Shown here: positions 44,319-54,889 of the stretch, one piece after another
How the letters are laid out: each line of letters begins with the position of its first letter
How positions within the stretch are numbered: position 1 is the stretch's first letter
Program-made: the position numbers and the translations under genes
The notes under the pieces: generated by a model
Told to the model about the DNA's origin: nothing
Seen by the model: the letters and a program-made list of their open reading frames with translations, nothing else
Database searches by the model: none
NCBI GenBank assembly: GCA_030737835.1
Contig: JAUJYN010000021.1
Span: 2,031,048 to 2,095,047 of the forward strand
Source of the DNA: Acorus gramineus
Taxonomy: Eukaryota > Streptophyta > Magnoliopsida > Acorales > Acoraceae
Direction of reading: 5' to 3'
Length of the DNA: 64,000 bases

Positions 44319-45699
44319 TGTAGGACAAATTTGGAAAGAAATCAATGCATAATATTTGATTTCAAATTTATCATCAAAATAAAGTTTTACATAAGAGATT
44401 TTATCATTTATAGACAAATCTCATTATTTAAATCATAATAATAACTTTTATTGGTGAATTATGATTTTAGGATTTTTAGGATCCATTATTTTATTTTATT
44501 AGATTTTAATAATTATAATTGTAATTATGTTTTTACTATTTTTAGTAGTCATAATTGATATTATGAGTATGTATTTAGTATTTGTGGCCTATATAAGAAG
44601 TGTTACCATCTTTTGTAAGGGATAACTTTTGATCAATAAATAAAGGGTTAAAGACATCTAAGTTCCTACAAACATGGGAAAATCCATATAAGTCCCTACT
44701 AAAATTAGGACAGACGTACGAGTCCCTCAAAACTCAGAAAAACCCAATTATCATCCCTGAGTTAAATTTCCATCCAAACTTAACAGAATATTCCCAGAAT
44801 ATTCTGTCACGTATAATTGTGTTGACATTGAAGTCCTTATAAACAGTCATAAAGACAAATTAGTCCCTGCAAAAGATAAAATTACCCCTAAAAGACTTTT
44901 ACATTAAATTGTGTACACATTGCAGTCCCTGTAAACAATCATAAAGACAAATTAGTCCTTGCAAAAGACAAAATTGCCCCTGAAAGATTTTTACATTTAA
45001 TTGGATAGACATTACAGTCTTTATAAATAATCGTAAAGACAAATTGGTACATGTAAAAGACAAAAATGCCCCTGAAGAATTTTTACATTTAATTGTGTAA
45101 AAATTGCAGTATTTTAGAGGGTATTTAATTTTTAAATTGCAATGTCTGCACAATTAAATGTAAAAATCCTTCAAGGGTATTTTTGTCTTTTAGAGGGACC
45201 AATTTGTCTTCACGATTGTTTATAAGGACTGTAATGTCTATTCAATTATATGTAAAAGTCTTTCAAGGGCAATTTTATCTTTTGCAGGGACTAATTTGTC
45301 TTTATGATTATTTATAGGGACTACAATATATACACAATTTAATGTAAAAGTCTTTTAGGGCCAATTTTATCTTTTGCAGGGACTAATTTATCTTTTATGA
45401 CTGTTTATAAGCACTTCAATGTCTATAAAATTATATGTGATGGAATATTCTAGGAATATTCCGTTACATTTGGATGAAAATTTAACTCAGGGATGATAAT
45501 TGGGTTTTTCTGAGTTTTCAGGGACTCGTACGTCTGTCCTAATTTTAGTAGGGACTTGTATGGGTTTTCCCATGTTTGTAATGACTTATATGTCTTTAAC
45601 CCTAAATAAAATTATATTCTCTTGTTATTTTTCTTGTAGATTCAAGGGGTCTATGAGATCTCAATGCTTATTAGATCTTTTTATTCGTTTCACACTGCA
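44319..45699 (+). repeat. 3' LTR of element B, interrupted by foldback
   Basis: It matches the 5' LTR at 17401 (TGTAGGACAA start, CTATATAA promoter element, CACTGCA end). Without the 958-bp insertion and its duplication it is about 415 bp, shorter than the 5' LTR because it lacks the 90-bp internal duplication. Confidence 0.85.
44645..45602. mobile_element. 958-bp foldback element with 8-bp target duplication
   Basis: It starts GGGTTAAAGACATC and ends GATGTCTTTAACCC in complement form (ATGTCTTTAACCC on the plus strand). TAAATAAA flanks it on both sides (44637-44644 and 45603-45610), and the uninterrupted sequence is seen in the 5' LTR of B. Each arm of about 470 bp contains three tandem units of about 105 bp with words AAAGACAAATTAGTCC on the left and GGACTAATTTGTCTTT on the right. 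No protein. An 8-bp duplication fits hAT, although Mutator (usually 9 bp) foldbacks look similar. Confidence 0.85.
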
Positions 45700-46254
45700 T
45701 TATATTTATATTCAACAATTGGCTATGCAGTTTGATTCATATACTGTGCAGTTCAATACTGACCGAACTGACAGAGGCTGGTCCTAACTGGATCCGGACT
45801 CCTCAAAATGGTAGTTTCGAAAGAGAATGTTAAAGGTTTTAAAAACCAACGTTGAAATTTTTTTAAAATAAAACCAAGGATAAGGTTTTCAATAACCAAG
45901 AAATCTCAAATATGCAATATGCCAATATCATCGTTAAGAGGGTAAGGTCCGTAAGGACATGTTTTCTATAAGGCTCTCATTCTGTATTCAATAACCCTTT
46001 TAGAAACTTAGATCAAGATCAAGTTGAGTTGAATATATATGGTTAGGTTTTAGAAAATACACCTTGAAATGATTTTCCCAAATGTCCTTGGACAACAGAT
46101 TTTAGAGAACCTTGGTCTTCTAGATAACCAACGATGAATGTTCAGGCACAATTAAATCTAAAAAATCCTTTTGGAATCCCAAAAAATTTAGATACTGGCG
46201 TTTTCAAAATTCTTATATATCCTGATCCATGATCTAATTGTACACAAAAAGGGA
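45700..46254. other. Spacer after element B
   Basis: No gene or repeat is recognised. Confidence 0.4.
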
Positions 46255-46590
46255 GCTATGAATGTTTAGCTGTGAAATTAAATTTCGTAGCTAAAAGGGA
46301 CTTTTACCTGCGAAAAATGAATACGTAGGGAATAGTTTAACCTTTTCTCTACAAAATCAAATTTTGTTACAAAAAATATAACTTTTCAGCAAAAGATATG
46401 ACTTTTAGCTACGTAATTGAATTCCGTAGCAAAAGATCTGACCTTTTAGCTGTGAAAGTGTATCGTAGCAATAGATGTAATTTTTGGCTGCGAAAGTTAT
46501 TTTCATAGCAAAAGACCTGACTTTTAGCTGCGAAATGCTAGATTTTTGCTATGAAATTGAATTTCGTTTCAAATTTTTTTTTTTTTGGTG
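46255..46590. repeat. Subterminal repeat cluster, left side of a DNA transposon remnant
   Basis: A word of the type TTTAGCTGCGAAA and its near-complement TTTCGTAGCAAAAG recurs about ten times in alternating orientation. Dense, short, mixed-orientation subterminal repeats are typical of CACTA (En/Spm-like) elements. I do not see an exact CACTA terminus. Confidence 0.55.
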
Positions 46591-49319
46591 GGAGTTTCAA
46601 AATATTTACAAATGAAGAATGTTACTAAATCAAAATATGATCTACACTATATCACTATTAAATTGAGATCTTTTTTGCTATAAATTCTTTCTATAATTTG
46701 CTTCTAAACATAAAGAATAAAATTAAAACATTATTTATTATACTGGACAAAGAACGAGGTCCTTTTTCATGTATATATATTTTTCTTTATTCAAATCTGT
46801 ATAAATAGAAAAAATGGATAAAAATTAGTATATTCAATCTAGATATATACTTTATTTTCCACACTAGTCCATTATTGAAGTAGATGATTTATTATATTAA
46901 TTGTGTTTATTATAATTAAATATTCAGAAATACATTTGAATTTGGATCATGCATGTGCTTCATGAATTTTTTTCAGAGGACATTATGTAAGTTATTGAAT
47001 TCGTTTGTTCTTGTTTTTATTGAGTTCAATGTCAAGTTAGATTTTTAGTTATTACTTATATATATAATGTGTATATCGTCTTTTTATATCTCATACATTT
47101 AGTTAGGAGTAAATTGTTATTTAAAAAAAGATGCACATGTTATATTAAATTCTAATCAAAGATTAAATGATTATTCATATAACAGGACTAATTTATTAGT
47201 TTTTACAGAGATATATAAAATTAGAAATTCATGATCTCATTAATTGCAATGCTCTATATTGTTGTATGCTTTAGTAAAAAGAATGCTTATATTTTAGCTA
47301 AAAAATGATCCTTACATAGTGTGTATATATTGGGCAAGCACAAATAATATCCAGCCCAAATTTATAACAAGCTCAAATCAAATATATACTAATTAACCTC
47401 TCATATAAGGTAAGAAATAAGCCAAGAATAAGGACGAATACATACATGAGAATAACTCAAATGAATATTTGTTTTGGCATAATAAATCTCGATAGCTATA
47501 TCTAAATAAATTAAGATAATGCATGGTAACAATTATGAAGAAATCCTAGAATTATTTATGAAGACTTATCTATGCCATGGAATTAAATACCCCTCACTGT
47601 TTCTATAGTCATAGCAACTGTAGGATGTGCAGGCCTTAAGGTAAACACAAAATGATAAAAGAACTTTTAGTGTTTTTTTCTTACATTGTTATACGGGGGT
47701 AAATCTAAAGTTTGTTATTGTATCATGTCAACAGATGCCATTGAACCATACTTGTGCTCACAAATAAATTTATGTAGTATGAAATCAATGGTCAATTTTC
47801 AATTATGTTCACACTCTGCCCCTGATATCATATAGAAAGAAGGAATTGAAAAACTGTTTTTAGGTGTGGGCTGAGATGATTTTGATGTATCAGTGAATTG
47901 TCTGACACACAGTTCTTTTTGTTTCTTTTCCTTTCCACTTAGTTATTACTTACAGAATCCCACTAACAGTATCTCGACATAACTTTTGGCTCAGACTTAG
48001 ATGCTTTTCATTTATAGATATGTTCTGATTGAAGGTTTTTGCACCTCATCATTAGCATCACTTTGTTTGCTGAATGAATCGGCATGCAATTTTTTTTCTT
48101 TTTACTTTAATATACTTGTGTAGTAAATCATGAAAGACTAATTATTAGTATTTCTATTTTCTGTGTAGATGTTACACACTTACACATCTATGAAAGCATG
48201 ATTGTGCCCTCCTAATTCCTTATTGAACATTGGATTTTAGGACCTAACGTGAAGTGAAAACAAATAAAAACTTTTTAGAAATACCAAATAAAAACCCAAT
48301 GTCAAGATGAGTACCTGTTATGGTGTCCAAATGAATTTCTCTAGCTCTGTTTCCATTTCATCTCTGTTTTCTTATTCTAGACTTCAGTCTGTGACATTTT
48401 GATTCATATAGATACTGAGCACTTTTCTTTAAATAAGCCCAGGGTTTATGTTTTTTGAAACTCTCTCAAAGATTCATTATCTACTTTAGTATTGCAAAAT
48501 TAAATGTAGACTCTTGTTATTGCTAATTAGCAAAACAATATAAAGTTTGACATGAGACTACAGGTACCTGGGTTGGTTGAAATTAGGGATTTCTTTTGTT
48601 TTGTTTTGATCTACTTGTATTACTTGTCTGATCTTGTGCTGGAAGCTAGTTATGTTGACAGTGCACTCAATTAGGAAAAGTGGAATTCAAGTTATACATG
48701 AAATGATGCACGCTTATTTTCTTCTTTGAACTGCTTATCAAGTTATTGAGTAGTAATGCAATGTCCAATCATGACAAGGAAGCCTCTCTAAATATATAGA
48801 CTAATCACACTTTTATGTGGTCTCTGAAAACGTTTGGTATTGATTTCGTGAGTGAAATCAAGTAGTTGGTGACCTATCCAACTGACCTATGAAATTGGTG
48901 AAGCACTTCTTGTTTGGGTTTTATGATTCAGATGTTGATGAGTCACTTTGTAGGCTGAAGAGACCTTTTCATCCATTCATAAAATATCAAATTATTTGAC
49001 CTGTTATCCTAAGGATTTTCAATTCAGATGTTAATTTTTTTTTGTGTTAAATTCTATTTTGTAGAGAGAGATGGAGGAGTGACGATAGTTGCAGTAGCAG
49101 TTCTAGTCCACTATTGAGGGAGAGCCTACTATTCTAGAGATCCTTCCCTGCCATTAGATCCTTCAGTTGAGTCTCTTATTGTTATAATCTCTTTTAAAAG
49201 ATATTATAACAATTTATAATTTATTAAAAACATAGATTGTTTTTAATATTCTTGTTATCATTAAATATTAAAAAAGAATTTTTATACGAAAATGTTACCT
49301 TTTTTATACGAAATATTTC
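46591..49319. other. Interior of the presumed DNA transposon, non-coding
   Basis: AT-rich. No transposase segment or other coding region was recognised, so the element would be non-autonomous. Part of this stretch could instead be unrelated spacer. Confidence 0.4.
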
Positions 49320-49519
49320 ACAGGGAGGGTCTGTATTTTTTTTAACAAATTTGTACACTTTTAGCTGTGAAATAGTTTCGTAGCAAAATGTTATCTTTTG
49401 CTGTGAAAATATAATTTCGTCCCGAAAGGTGAAATGTCTATATTTTTTATATTAAATTTGTATACTTTTAGCTGCGAAAATTGTTCGTAGCAAAAGATGA
49501 CCTTTTACTGTGAAATATA
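49320..49519. repeat. Subterminal repeat cluster, right side
   Basis: The same words as at 46255-46590 (AGCTGTGAAAT, TTTCGTAGCAAAA, AGCTGCGAAAATT). The cluster is cut at about 49520, where A5 sequence begins, so the element's right terminus is lost or displaced. Confidence 0.55.
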
Positions 49520-50120
49520 TGCTCGGGCAGGCAGGCAGGGCAGGCGGATTGTCTCGGACAGGCTGGCAGCACAGGCGCAGCAGGCAGCGCAGCAGGCGCA
49601 GCAGTTGGCAGGACGCGCGCGCGCGTGCGCTCGGACGTGCGCGCGGGTGTGCGTTCGGGTGGAGCTGGAGGGCGTGCTGGGCGCGGGCGCTGGGCGCGGG
49701 TGCTGGGCGCTGGGTGCTGGTCACAAGCGCTGGGCGCTGGGCGCGGGCACTGGGTGCTGGGCACCGTGCGGGAGCGTGCGCGCGGAGCGCTACGCAGTGG
49801 CGCAGGCGTGCTGTGCGCGCGCGGTGAGGCGAGGCCGGTGGTGCGCGTGGGGTGCACGCAGAGCGAGGCGCGCCTGCACGCAGAGCGAGGCGGTGGCGCG
49901 CTGGGCGAGCAGTGGTGCGCGCGGGTCGAGGCGCGAGGGCGCAGGGTGTGCGGGTGTGCGCACGGGTTGCTGCGCTGGGGCGCAGTGAGTGCGTAGTGCA
50001 CCCGGGAGGTCTCGGCAGGGTGTCCGGGCGTGCGGGCTGGGCTCGGTAGGGCGTCTGGGGGCGCGGGCTGGGGCGCGGAGGTGCATCCGGGGGCGGGTGG
50101 CCGTGAGGATGGTTGCCGAG
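49520..50120. other. GC-rich island in A5
   Basis: GGGCGC-, GTGCGCG- and CTGGGCGC-rich tract. It produces long meaningless open frames on both strands (up to 284 codons). Confidence 0.8.
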
Positions 50121-50268
50121 GGTTCGGGAGTGAGTCGGGGTGCTCGGACTCGCGTGCGTACAGGCCGTATGTACGCTTGTCCGAGTGTGGGGTATTCTTA
50201 GTGTATTTTTGTGTATTTTTGTGGTTTTTGTGTATTTTACTCTCCAAGTTGATTACCCTGTCTTGCAG

Positions 50269-51406
50269 ATCTTGACGGACGGTCGCGCGACGACCCGGAT
50301 TCCGGTGAGTGGGACAATCCAACCGAGTTTGGGAAGCGCTATATGCATTCGGGCGTATACCGTCCTCCCCTGGGGCATATAGTTAATATTAACTGATTAA
50401 TATGTAATCTATGTAAGCACGATTAATGTGTAGAATGCATGCCACCCTAGACTTGTATGTTAGGGACTTGCACCCTTAGGATATGTGTAAGAGCCGTGCA
50501 TCCTGTCACCTTGTTATCATGCTAGGAAAGCCTCGACCTATGCATGCGTCCTATTAGTTTGATTTATTTAATTAAATGCAAGTCTATGATATTGTTAGCA
50601 TGCCTTAGGGAATATAAGGGGGCCTTGCGAGGTAAACATTGAGACCTGGGCTAGGGTACTCCGTGTTCCTTGTTTGGTTGGCGGGATGTCCTATATCGGG
50701 ACCTCAGGTTGCCCTCCAAGGTTTCTTTTCCCTATTATTATTTTATATGATTCCCCACATCCTGGTTATGCGCGCTGGAGGAATTTAAAGAATTTAAGAC
50801 ATTAGAGTTGTTGAGATGTGTTGTCGGCGGATCCGAGTGGATCATATGCGCATGGATAGGCTGTTCTGTTCCCTTCGTTGGATCCGGGTAGAGACTGCCC
50901 CGGCGTTAGAAAGGCTGTCCCGTGCAGGGGCTCCCATCAGTAGGCACCTCCTGATTTGGGACAGACTGTGCTGAATGTGCGGGTAGCCAAACGACCTACG
51001 GAGTAGGGAGAGACTATCGGTGGACCAAGGGTGACCAACAGCCTAGTCAGTCCCAATAGCCTATGTCACCTGTTGAGGGGTGAGGGTGAGGGTGTGGTGG
51101 GCCGGCGATGTGGCGACCCACTGGATTGTGTAAGGATGATTATCAGCCTATTAAGTCCCAACATCCTATGTCACCTATTGAGGGGTGAGGGTGAGGGTGT
51201 GGTGGTTCGGTGATGTAACAACCCACTGGATTTGTGTTGATTATGCCACTTTGAGGGTAATGACTTGATTAAATGTGGTTAATATAAACTGTGATGCATG
51301 GGTTGTGCTATTCACTGAGCGTGTGGCTCACCCCTCGCATAATATTTTTCCAGCGATTACCGAGGCGGACTTGAAGGAGGAGCTTCCCGAGCGACTACAC
51401 CAGTAG
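50269..51406 (+). CDS. Putative spliced LTR reading frame, A5 copy (partial)
   Basis: The 36-nt segment 50269-50304 (CTTGCAG before, GTGAGT after) encodes LDGRSRDDPDS. The last exon 51354-51406 follows TTTTTCCAG, encodes DLKEELPERLHQ and ends TAG. The first exon is missing through truncation. The frame across the joint is open. Confidence 0.3.
50331..50369 (+). other. Covarying stem-loop, A5
   Basis: Inner stem TATATGC/GCGTATA (one G-T pair), loop ATTCGG. The outer stem GGGAAG/CCTCCC has one mismatch. Confidence 0.6.
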
Positions 51407-51752
51407 CGGAGTAGCGCCACGTCCCTCGAGTTTTTGAGGCCATCAGCATTCTTCTTGATTGTATGTATATATTTCTGTGCTTGGGCACCTAGTTTGGATT
51501 GTATTTGGATATATGTGTGTATATTGGCTCTCACAGGACATATGATTATGTATCGAGTCTGTAATGCGTTGTTGATTTACAGATTCAGTCTTTTTAGCTT
51601 CCGCTATCTGTGTATACATCATGTCAGCCTCTTTGTTGTCTGTGTTGTCTTTTTAGCTGTTGTTTATGGTATGCTATTGATCTCCTGTATTGACTGCTGA
51701 TATCATGTATACGTTTGCCGCGTCCCGGGGACGGTCGCCCTGGGGCGTGACA

Positions 51753-53227
51753 TTTATAATTTTAATATTATTTGTTAGGTTTATCATATCTTTTCTGGAT
51801 AATTAGGATTAGTTAATATTTTTATAGTTAGATATATTCAGATATGTTTTGTATTTTATTTAGGATTCAGTTAAGATTGATTTGAGAGATTTAGAGATTT
51901 GTTAAAATCTTAGTTTGTTAGGATTATATTCTCTACTCTATAATTGACTTTGTGAACACAAAATTAAGGCAGATTTGATTTTTGAAATTTGATATTATTT
52001 TCTTCATAAAATTCTCTTTTTTCTTTGTTGTTGTTGGTAGAATGGCAGATTCATAGAAGTCTATCGTTCTGGTATTCTTAAGAATCAACAAATACATTGA
52101 AGTCCATTGTCCTGGCATTCTTCGTGAAGAATCAATAACATCGTTGGAATCTGCAGATCTTGCATCTTTGATCATATCCGCAGAAGAACGTAAATCCTAC
52201 GCTATATTAGTTAGTATCAAAACTTGCGTTGATCACCACTGCAAGCCGCCGCTGCCGTCAAGAGCCGCTGCCTCCGAGCACTGCCGTTGCCGTCGCTGTC
52301 GTCGTCCTGAGCTGCTGCCACTGTTGAACCATCGAGTACACCATCAAATATCCATCTCCATTAATTTATATCAACCCATCCACATCCACGTGTACTCCCC
52401 CATAAAAAAAATCCCTCTATCCTATCTCTCTATCCCACTCGTACAACCCCAAATCCCCACAAAAAAATAAAAAATAAAAATTATTTCACACCCAAATTCA
52501 CTTATATTGCTTTTTATTTTAGTCTAATATAGATTAAAAAAAAAATTCCCATCACTACTGGAGATTGAAAGAACGCAAATGTTGATTCGTTGAATGCTCT
52601 AAAAGACATAGAATCAAAATTCAGTGGATCACGTATGTCATCAATTGCTCAGGCTTTATCACCAAATCGTTCAACTAAACTCAATGACGAGTTTTTGTAA
52701 AGAGGGAGAGAATGATGTAGCACGATCATGGACCATTCGATCTAAGATCGCCAAATGAACGATTATTGATGATTTACAATTTTAATATTATTTGTGAGGT
52801 TTATCATATCTTTTTCAGATAATTTAGAATTAGTTAATATTTTTATATTTAGATACATTCAGATATGTTTTGTATTTTTATTTAGGATTCAGTTAAGATT
52901 AGATAATTTGAGAGATTTAGAAATTTATTGAGATTCTAGTTTGTTAGGATTCTCTACTCTATAAATAAACTTTGTAAACATAAAATTAAGGCATATTATA
53001 TTTTTGAAAATTTGAGGTTATTCTCTTCATTAAAATTCTCTTATTTTCTTTGTTGTTCTTGGTAGAATGGTAGATTCATAGAAGTTTATTGTTCTAGTAT
53101 TCTTAGGAATCAACAGATACGTTGAAGCACATCGTTCGGACATTCTTCATAAAGAATCAACAGCGTCGTTGGAGCATGCAGGTCTTGCATCTTTGATCGG
53201 ATCCGCAGAAGAACGTAGTTCTACATT
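51753..53227 (+). mobile_element. Element C: miniature LTR retrotransposon (TRIM-like)
   Basis: Two similar LTR sequences (51753-52201, lacking its first 60 bp or so because of A5, and 52716-53227) are separated by only about 510 bp. A primer site and a polypurine-like AGAGGGAGAGAA (52701-52712) are in the right places. The internal part has a GCC/CGT-rich patch (52240-52330) and no enzyme domain, so it depends on another element. Ends are TGTAGCACG and TTCTACA. Confidence 0.75.
52211..52223 (+). other. Degenerate primer-binding site of C
   Basis: TTAGTATCAAAAC, about ten bases after the LTR end. It equals the initiator-Met site TTGGTATCAGAGC with three G-to-A changes, as expected from methylated-cytosine decay on the other strand. 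Confidence 0.6.
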
Positions 53228-53825
53228 GCATCATACTCCCCCTAGAACAATTCACACTCTTTGCCTCCACATATTACAACCCCCCACCCCCCCCCCCCCC
53301 CCCCCCAATAAAACCAGCAACCATGTCCCTAACATTTTCTAAATCCATCTTCATGCCACGAAAAATGGGATGGTTTCTAGAGAGTCAAATGCTCATGTGA
53401 CAGCCAGAATGATGGACCGAATCACCTTAACCTGTCGGCTCTTAGATTAATAAAAAATTATAGATCCAATTATATCATAGAAGACATATATAACTCATTG
53501 AAAATTAAAGAAAACAACATGGAAAATATAGCAAATCAATCTTACATGAAGAAGATCAATAAAAAAATTCTAGATTAATCAAAACATGAATGAAATCTCT
53601 TGAAAAAACTAACCCTAATTATAAAATTCCATAAATCTCATAGGAAAATAAAAGAATTGATAAAATAACAGCAAGGCTTTTTTTGTTTTGTAAATGAATG
53701 CATACTATAGAGATTGAAAATGTTTTACGTCAGTATAAAGGAAAGCAAAAAGAAACTAGGGGTAGCGAAATAAGAGGGGGGTGGTTGATACGGACTTTGA
53801 TGGATTTTTGTGGACATTATTTAAG
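53228..53825. other. Spacer with poly-C tract
   Basis: A run of 20 C residues lies at 53287-53306. Otherwise AT-rich with no feature. Confidence 0.5.
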
Positions 53826-54125
53826 AAATGAACTTTTTTAGACTTTGCTGACTTTCACAAACTTTTGCACGCTTTCACGGACTTTCACAGATTCACTCTC
53901 ATGGACTTTCACGGACTTTCATAGACTTTTCAAATTTTTACAGATTGATTCTCATGGGCTTTCACAGACTTTTACAGAGTTTCACATATTGACTCTCATG
54001 GACTTTCACAATCACAGACTTTTGCAGACTTTCACAGACTTTCACAGATTTTTACAAACTTTTATAGACTTTCACATATTGACTCTCATGAAATTTCACA
54101 TACTTTTGTAAACTTTCACAGATAG
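53826..54125. repeat. Minisatellite of about 10-12-bp units
   Basis: Imperfect units of the form GACTTTCACA and GACTTTTACA repeat about 25 times, with a higher-order insert CTCATGGACTTTCAC every 60-100 bp. The plus-strand frame reads as a Thr/Phe-rich string only because of the repeat. Confidence 0.85.
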
Positions 54126-54889
54126 ATTTCTATTGATTCTCATATAGTTGTTTTTGGATTTTTAAAATAACAAATAAAAAATAAAATATTCAAATTCAAA
54201 AATAATTATTCATACCCAACATAAAATGTAATTTAATACAATAAATATCGATCTTCATATATCTGAAATGCATATTGCTAGAATGCCATGATAAAAATAC
54301 CTATTTCCAAATATAGTGTTTGGACATATGTTTGGATGATTATGCTTTTGTAGGAATCATATATAATCTAAACATGTTTCTAAATGCCCCAAGCGATCCT
54401 GAATTTTATAAAAATAGAGAAAGAAAAGAAAACAAATTTTATTTATGAACATGAAAAATTGAGCTTTTCCTAAACATAACAAAAATATACTTCTTGGTAA
54501 TTTAATTTTAAGAGTAGCTTTAAGTGAAAACTACTTTTCAAACCTATTTCCAAATACCTCAGTGATGAATGCATTTTGATTGGGGTCTAGTGAATAATCT
54601 TGTTGTTGCAATGTTGTCGACATATGACCGACTTGTTGGTTTTGTATGACATATATGGGTGATCTAAGGTCAAACTGATTTTGAATGAATTATTATAATG
54701 TTTTAGTTCAGAACAAAGTAAAAATTATTATATAATTGTAGTATATGTTGTGAAAATTTCATCAATTGTAGAAATTTTGATTTTTGAGGGTGTTATTTGT
54801 GTAGAGTTGGATTTTAAAAGGATTGTACTTGGTTTGGGTAAAGACTAAAGGCATGACTGAGATAACCATTATCCATAAAAGAAATTGAG
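54126..54889. other. AT-rich spacer
   Basis: No feature is recognised. Confidence 0.4.

Larger units (their letters stand above)
17401..45699 (+). mobile_element. LTR retrotransposon B (outermost host of the nested stack)
   Basis: Two similar LTRs (17401-17916 and 44319-45699, the second enlarged by an insertion) flank an internal region that keeps a primer-binding site and gag-like frames. No polymerase is visible in the B-derived segments, so B looks non-autonomous or pol-deleted. Without the inserted elements the internal region is only about 1.5 kb (17917-18470, 38305-38722 and 43755-44318). Termini are TGTAGGACA and CACTGCA. Flanking bases TTTGA and TTATA do not give a clear 5-bp duplication. 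B is the oldest member of the stack, since A1, A4 and a foldback are all inside it. Confidence 0.8.
49520..51752 (+). mobile_element. A5: 5'-truncated A-family LTR
   Basis: It begins abruptly inside the GC island and runs to the LTR end GGCGTGACA at 51752. The promoter side is missing. It lies inside the 5' LTR of element C on the right and abuts the DNA-transposon repeats on the left, so its left part was lost together with part of C. It belongs to the DLKEELPER subfamily. Confidence 0.8.

Noticed and set aside
46255..49519. CRISPR-like or satellite array
   Set aside because: Units are short, in mixed orientation and without regular spacers; typical of DNA-transposon subterminal repeats in a plant genome.
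49452..50322. 284-codon minus-strand frame in A5
   Set aside because: Ala/Pro/Arg/His-rich translation of the GC island with no start context or domain.
53845..54111. 88-codon Phe/Thr-rich frame
   Set aside because: Result of the TTTCAC minisatellite.
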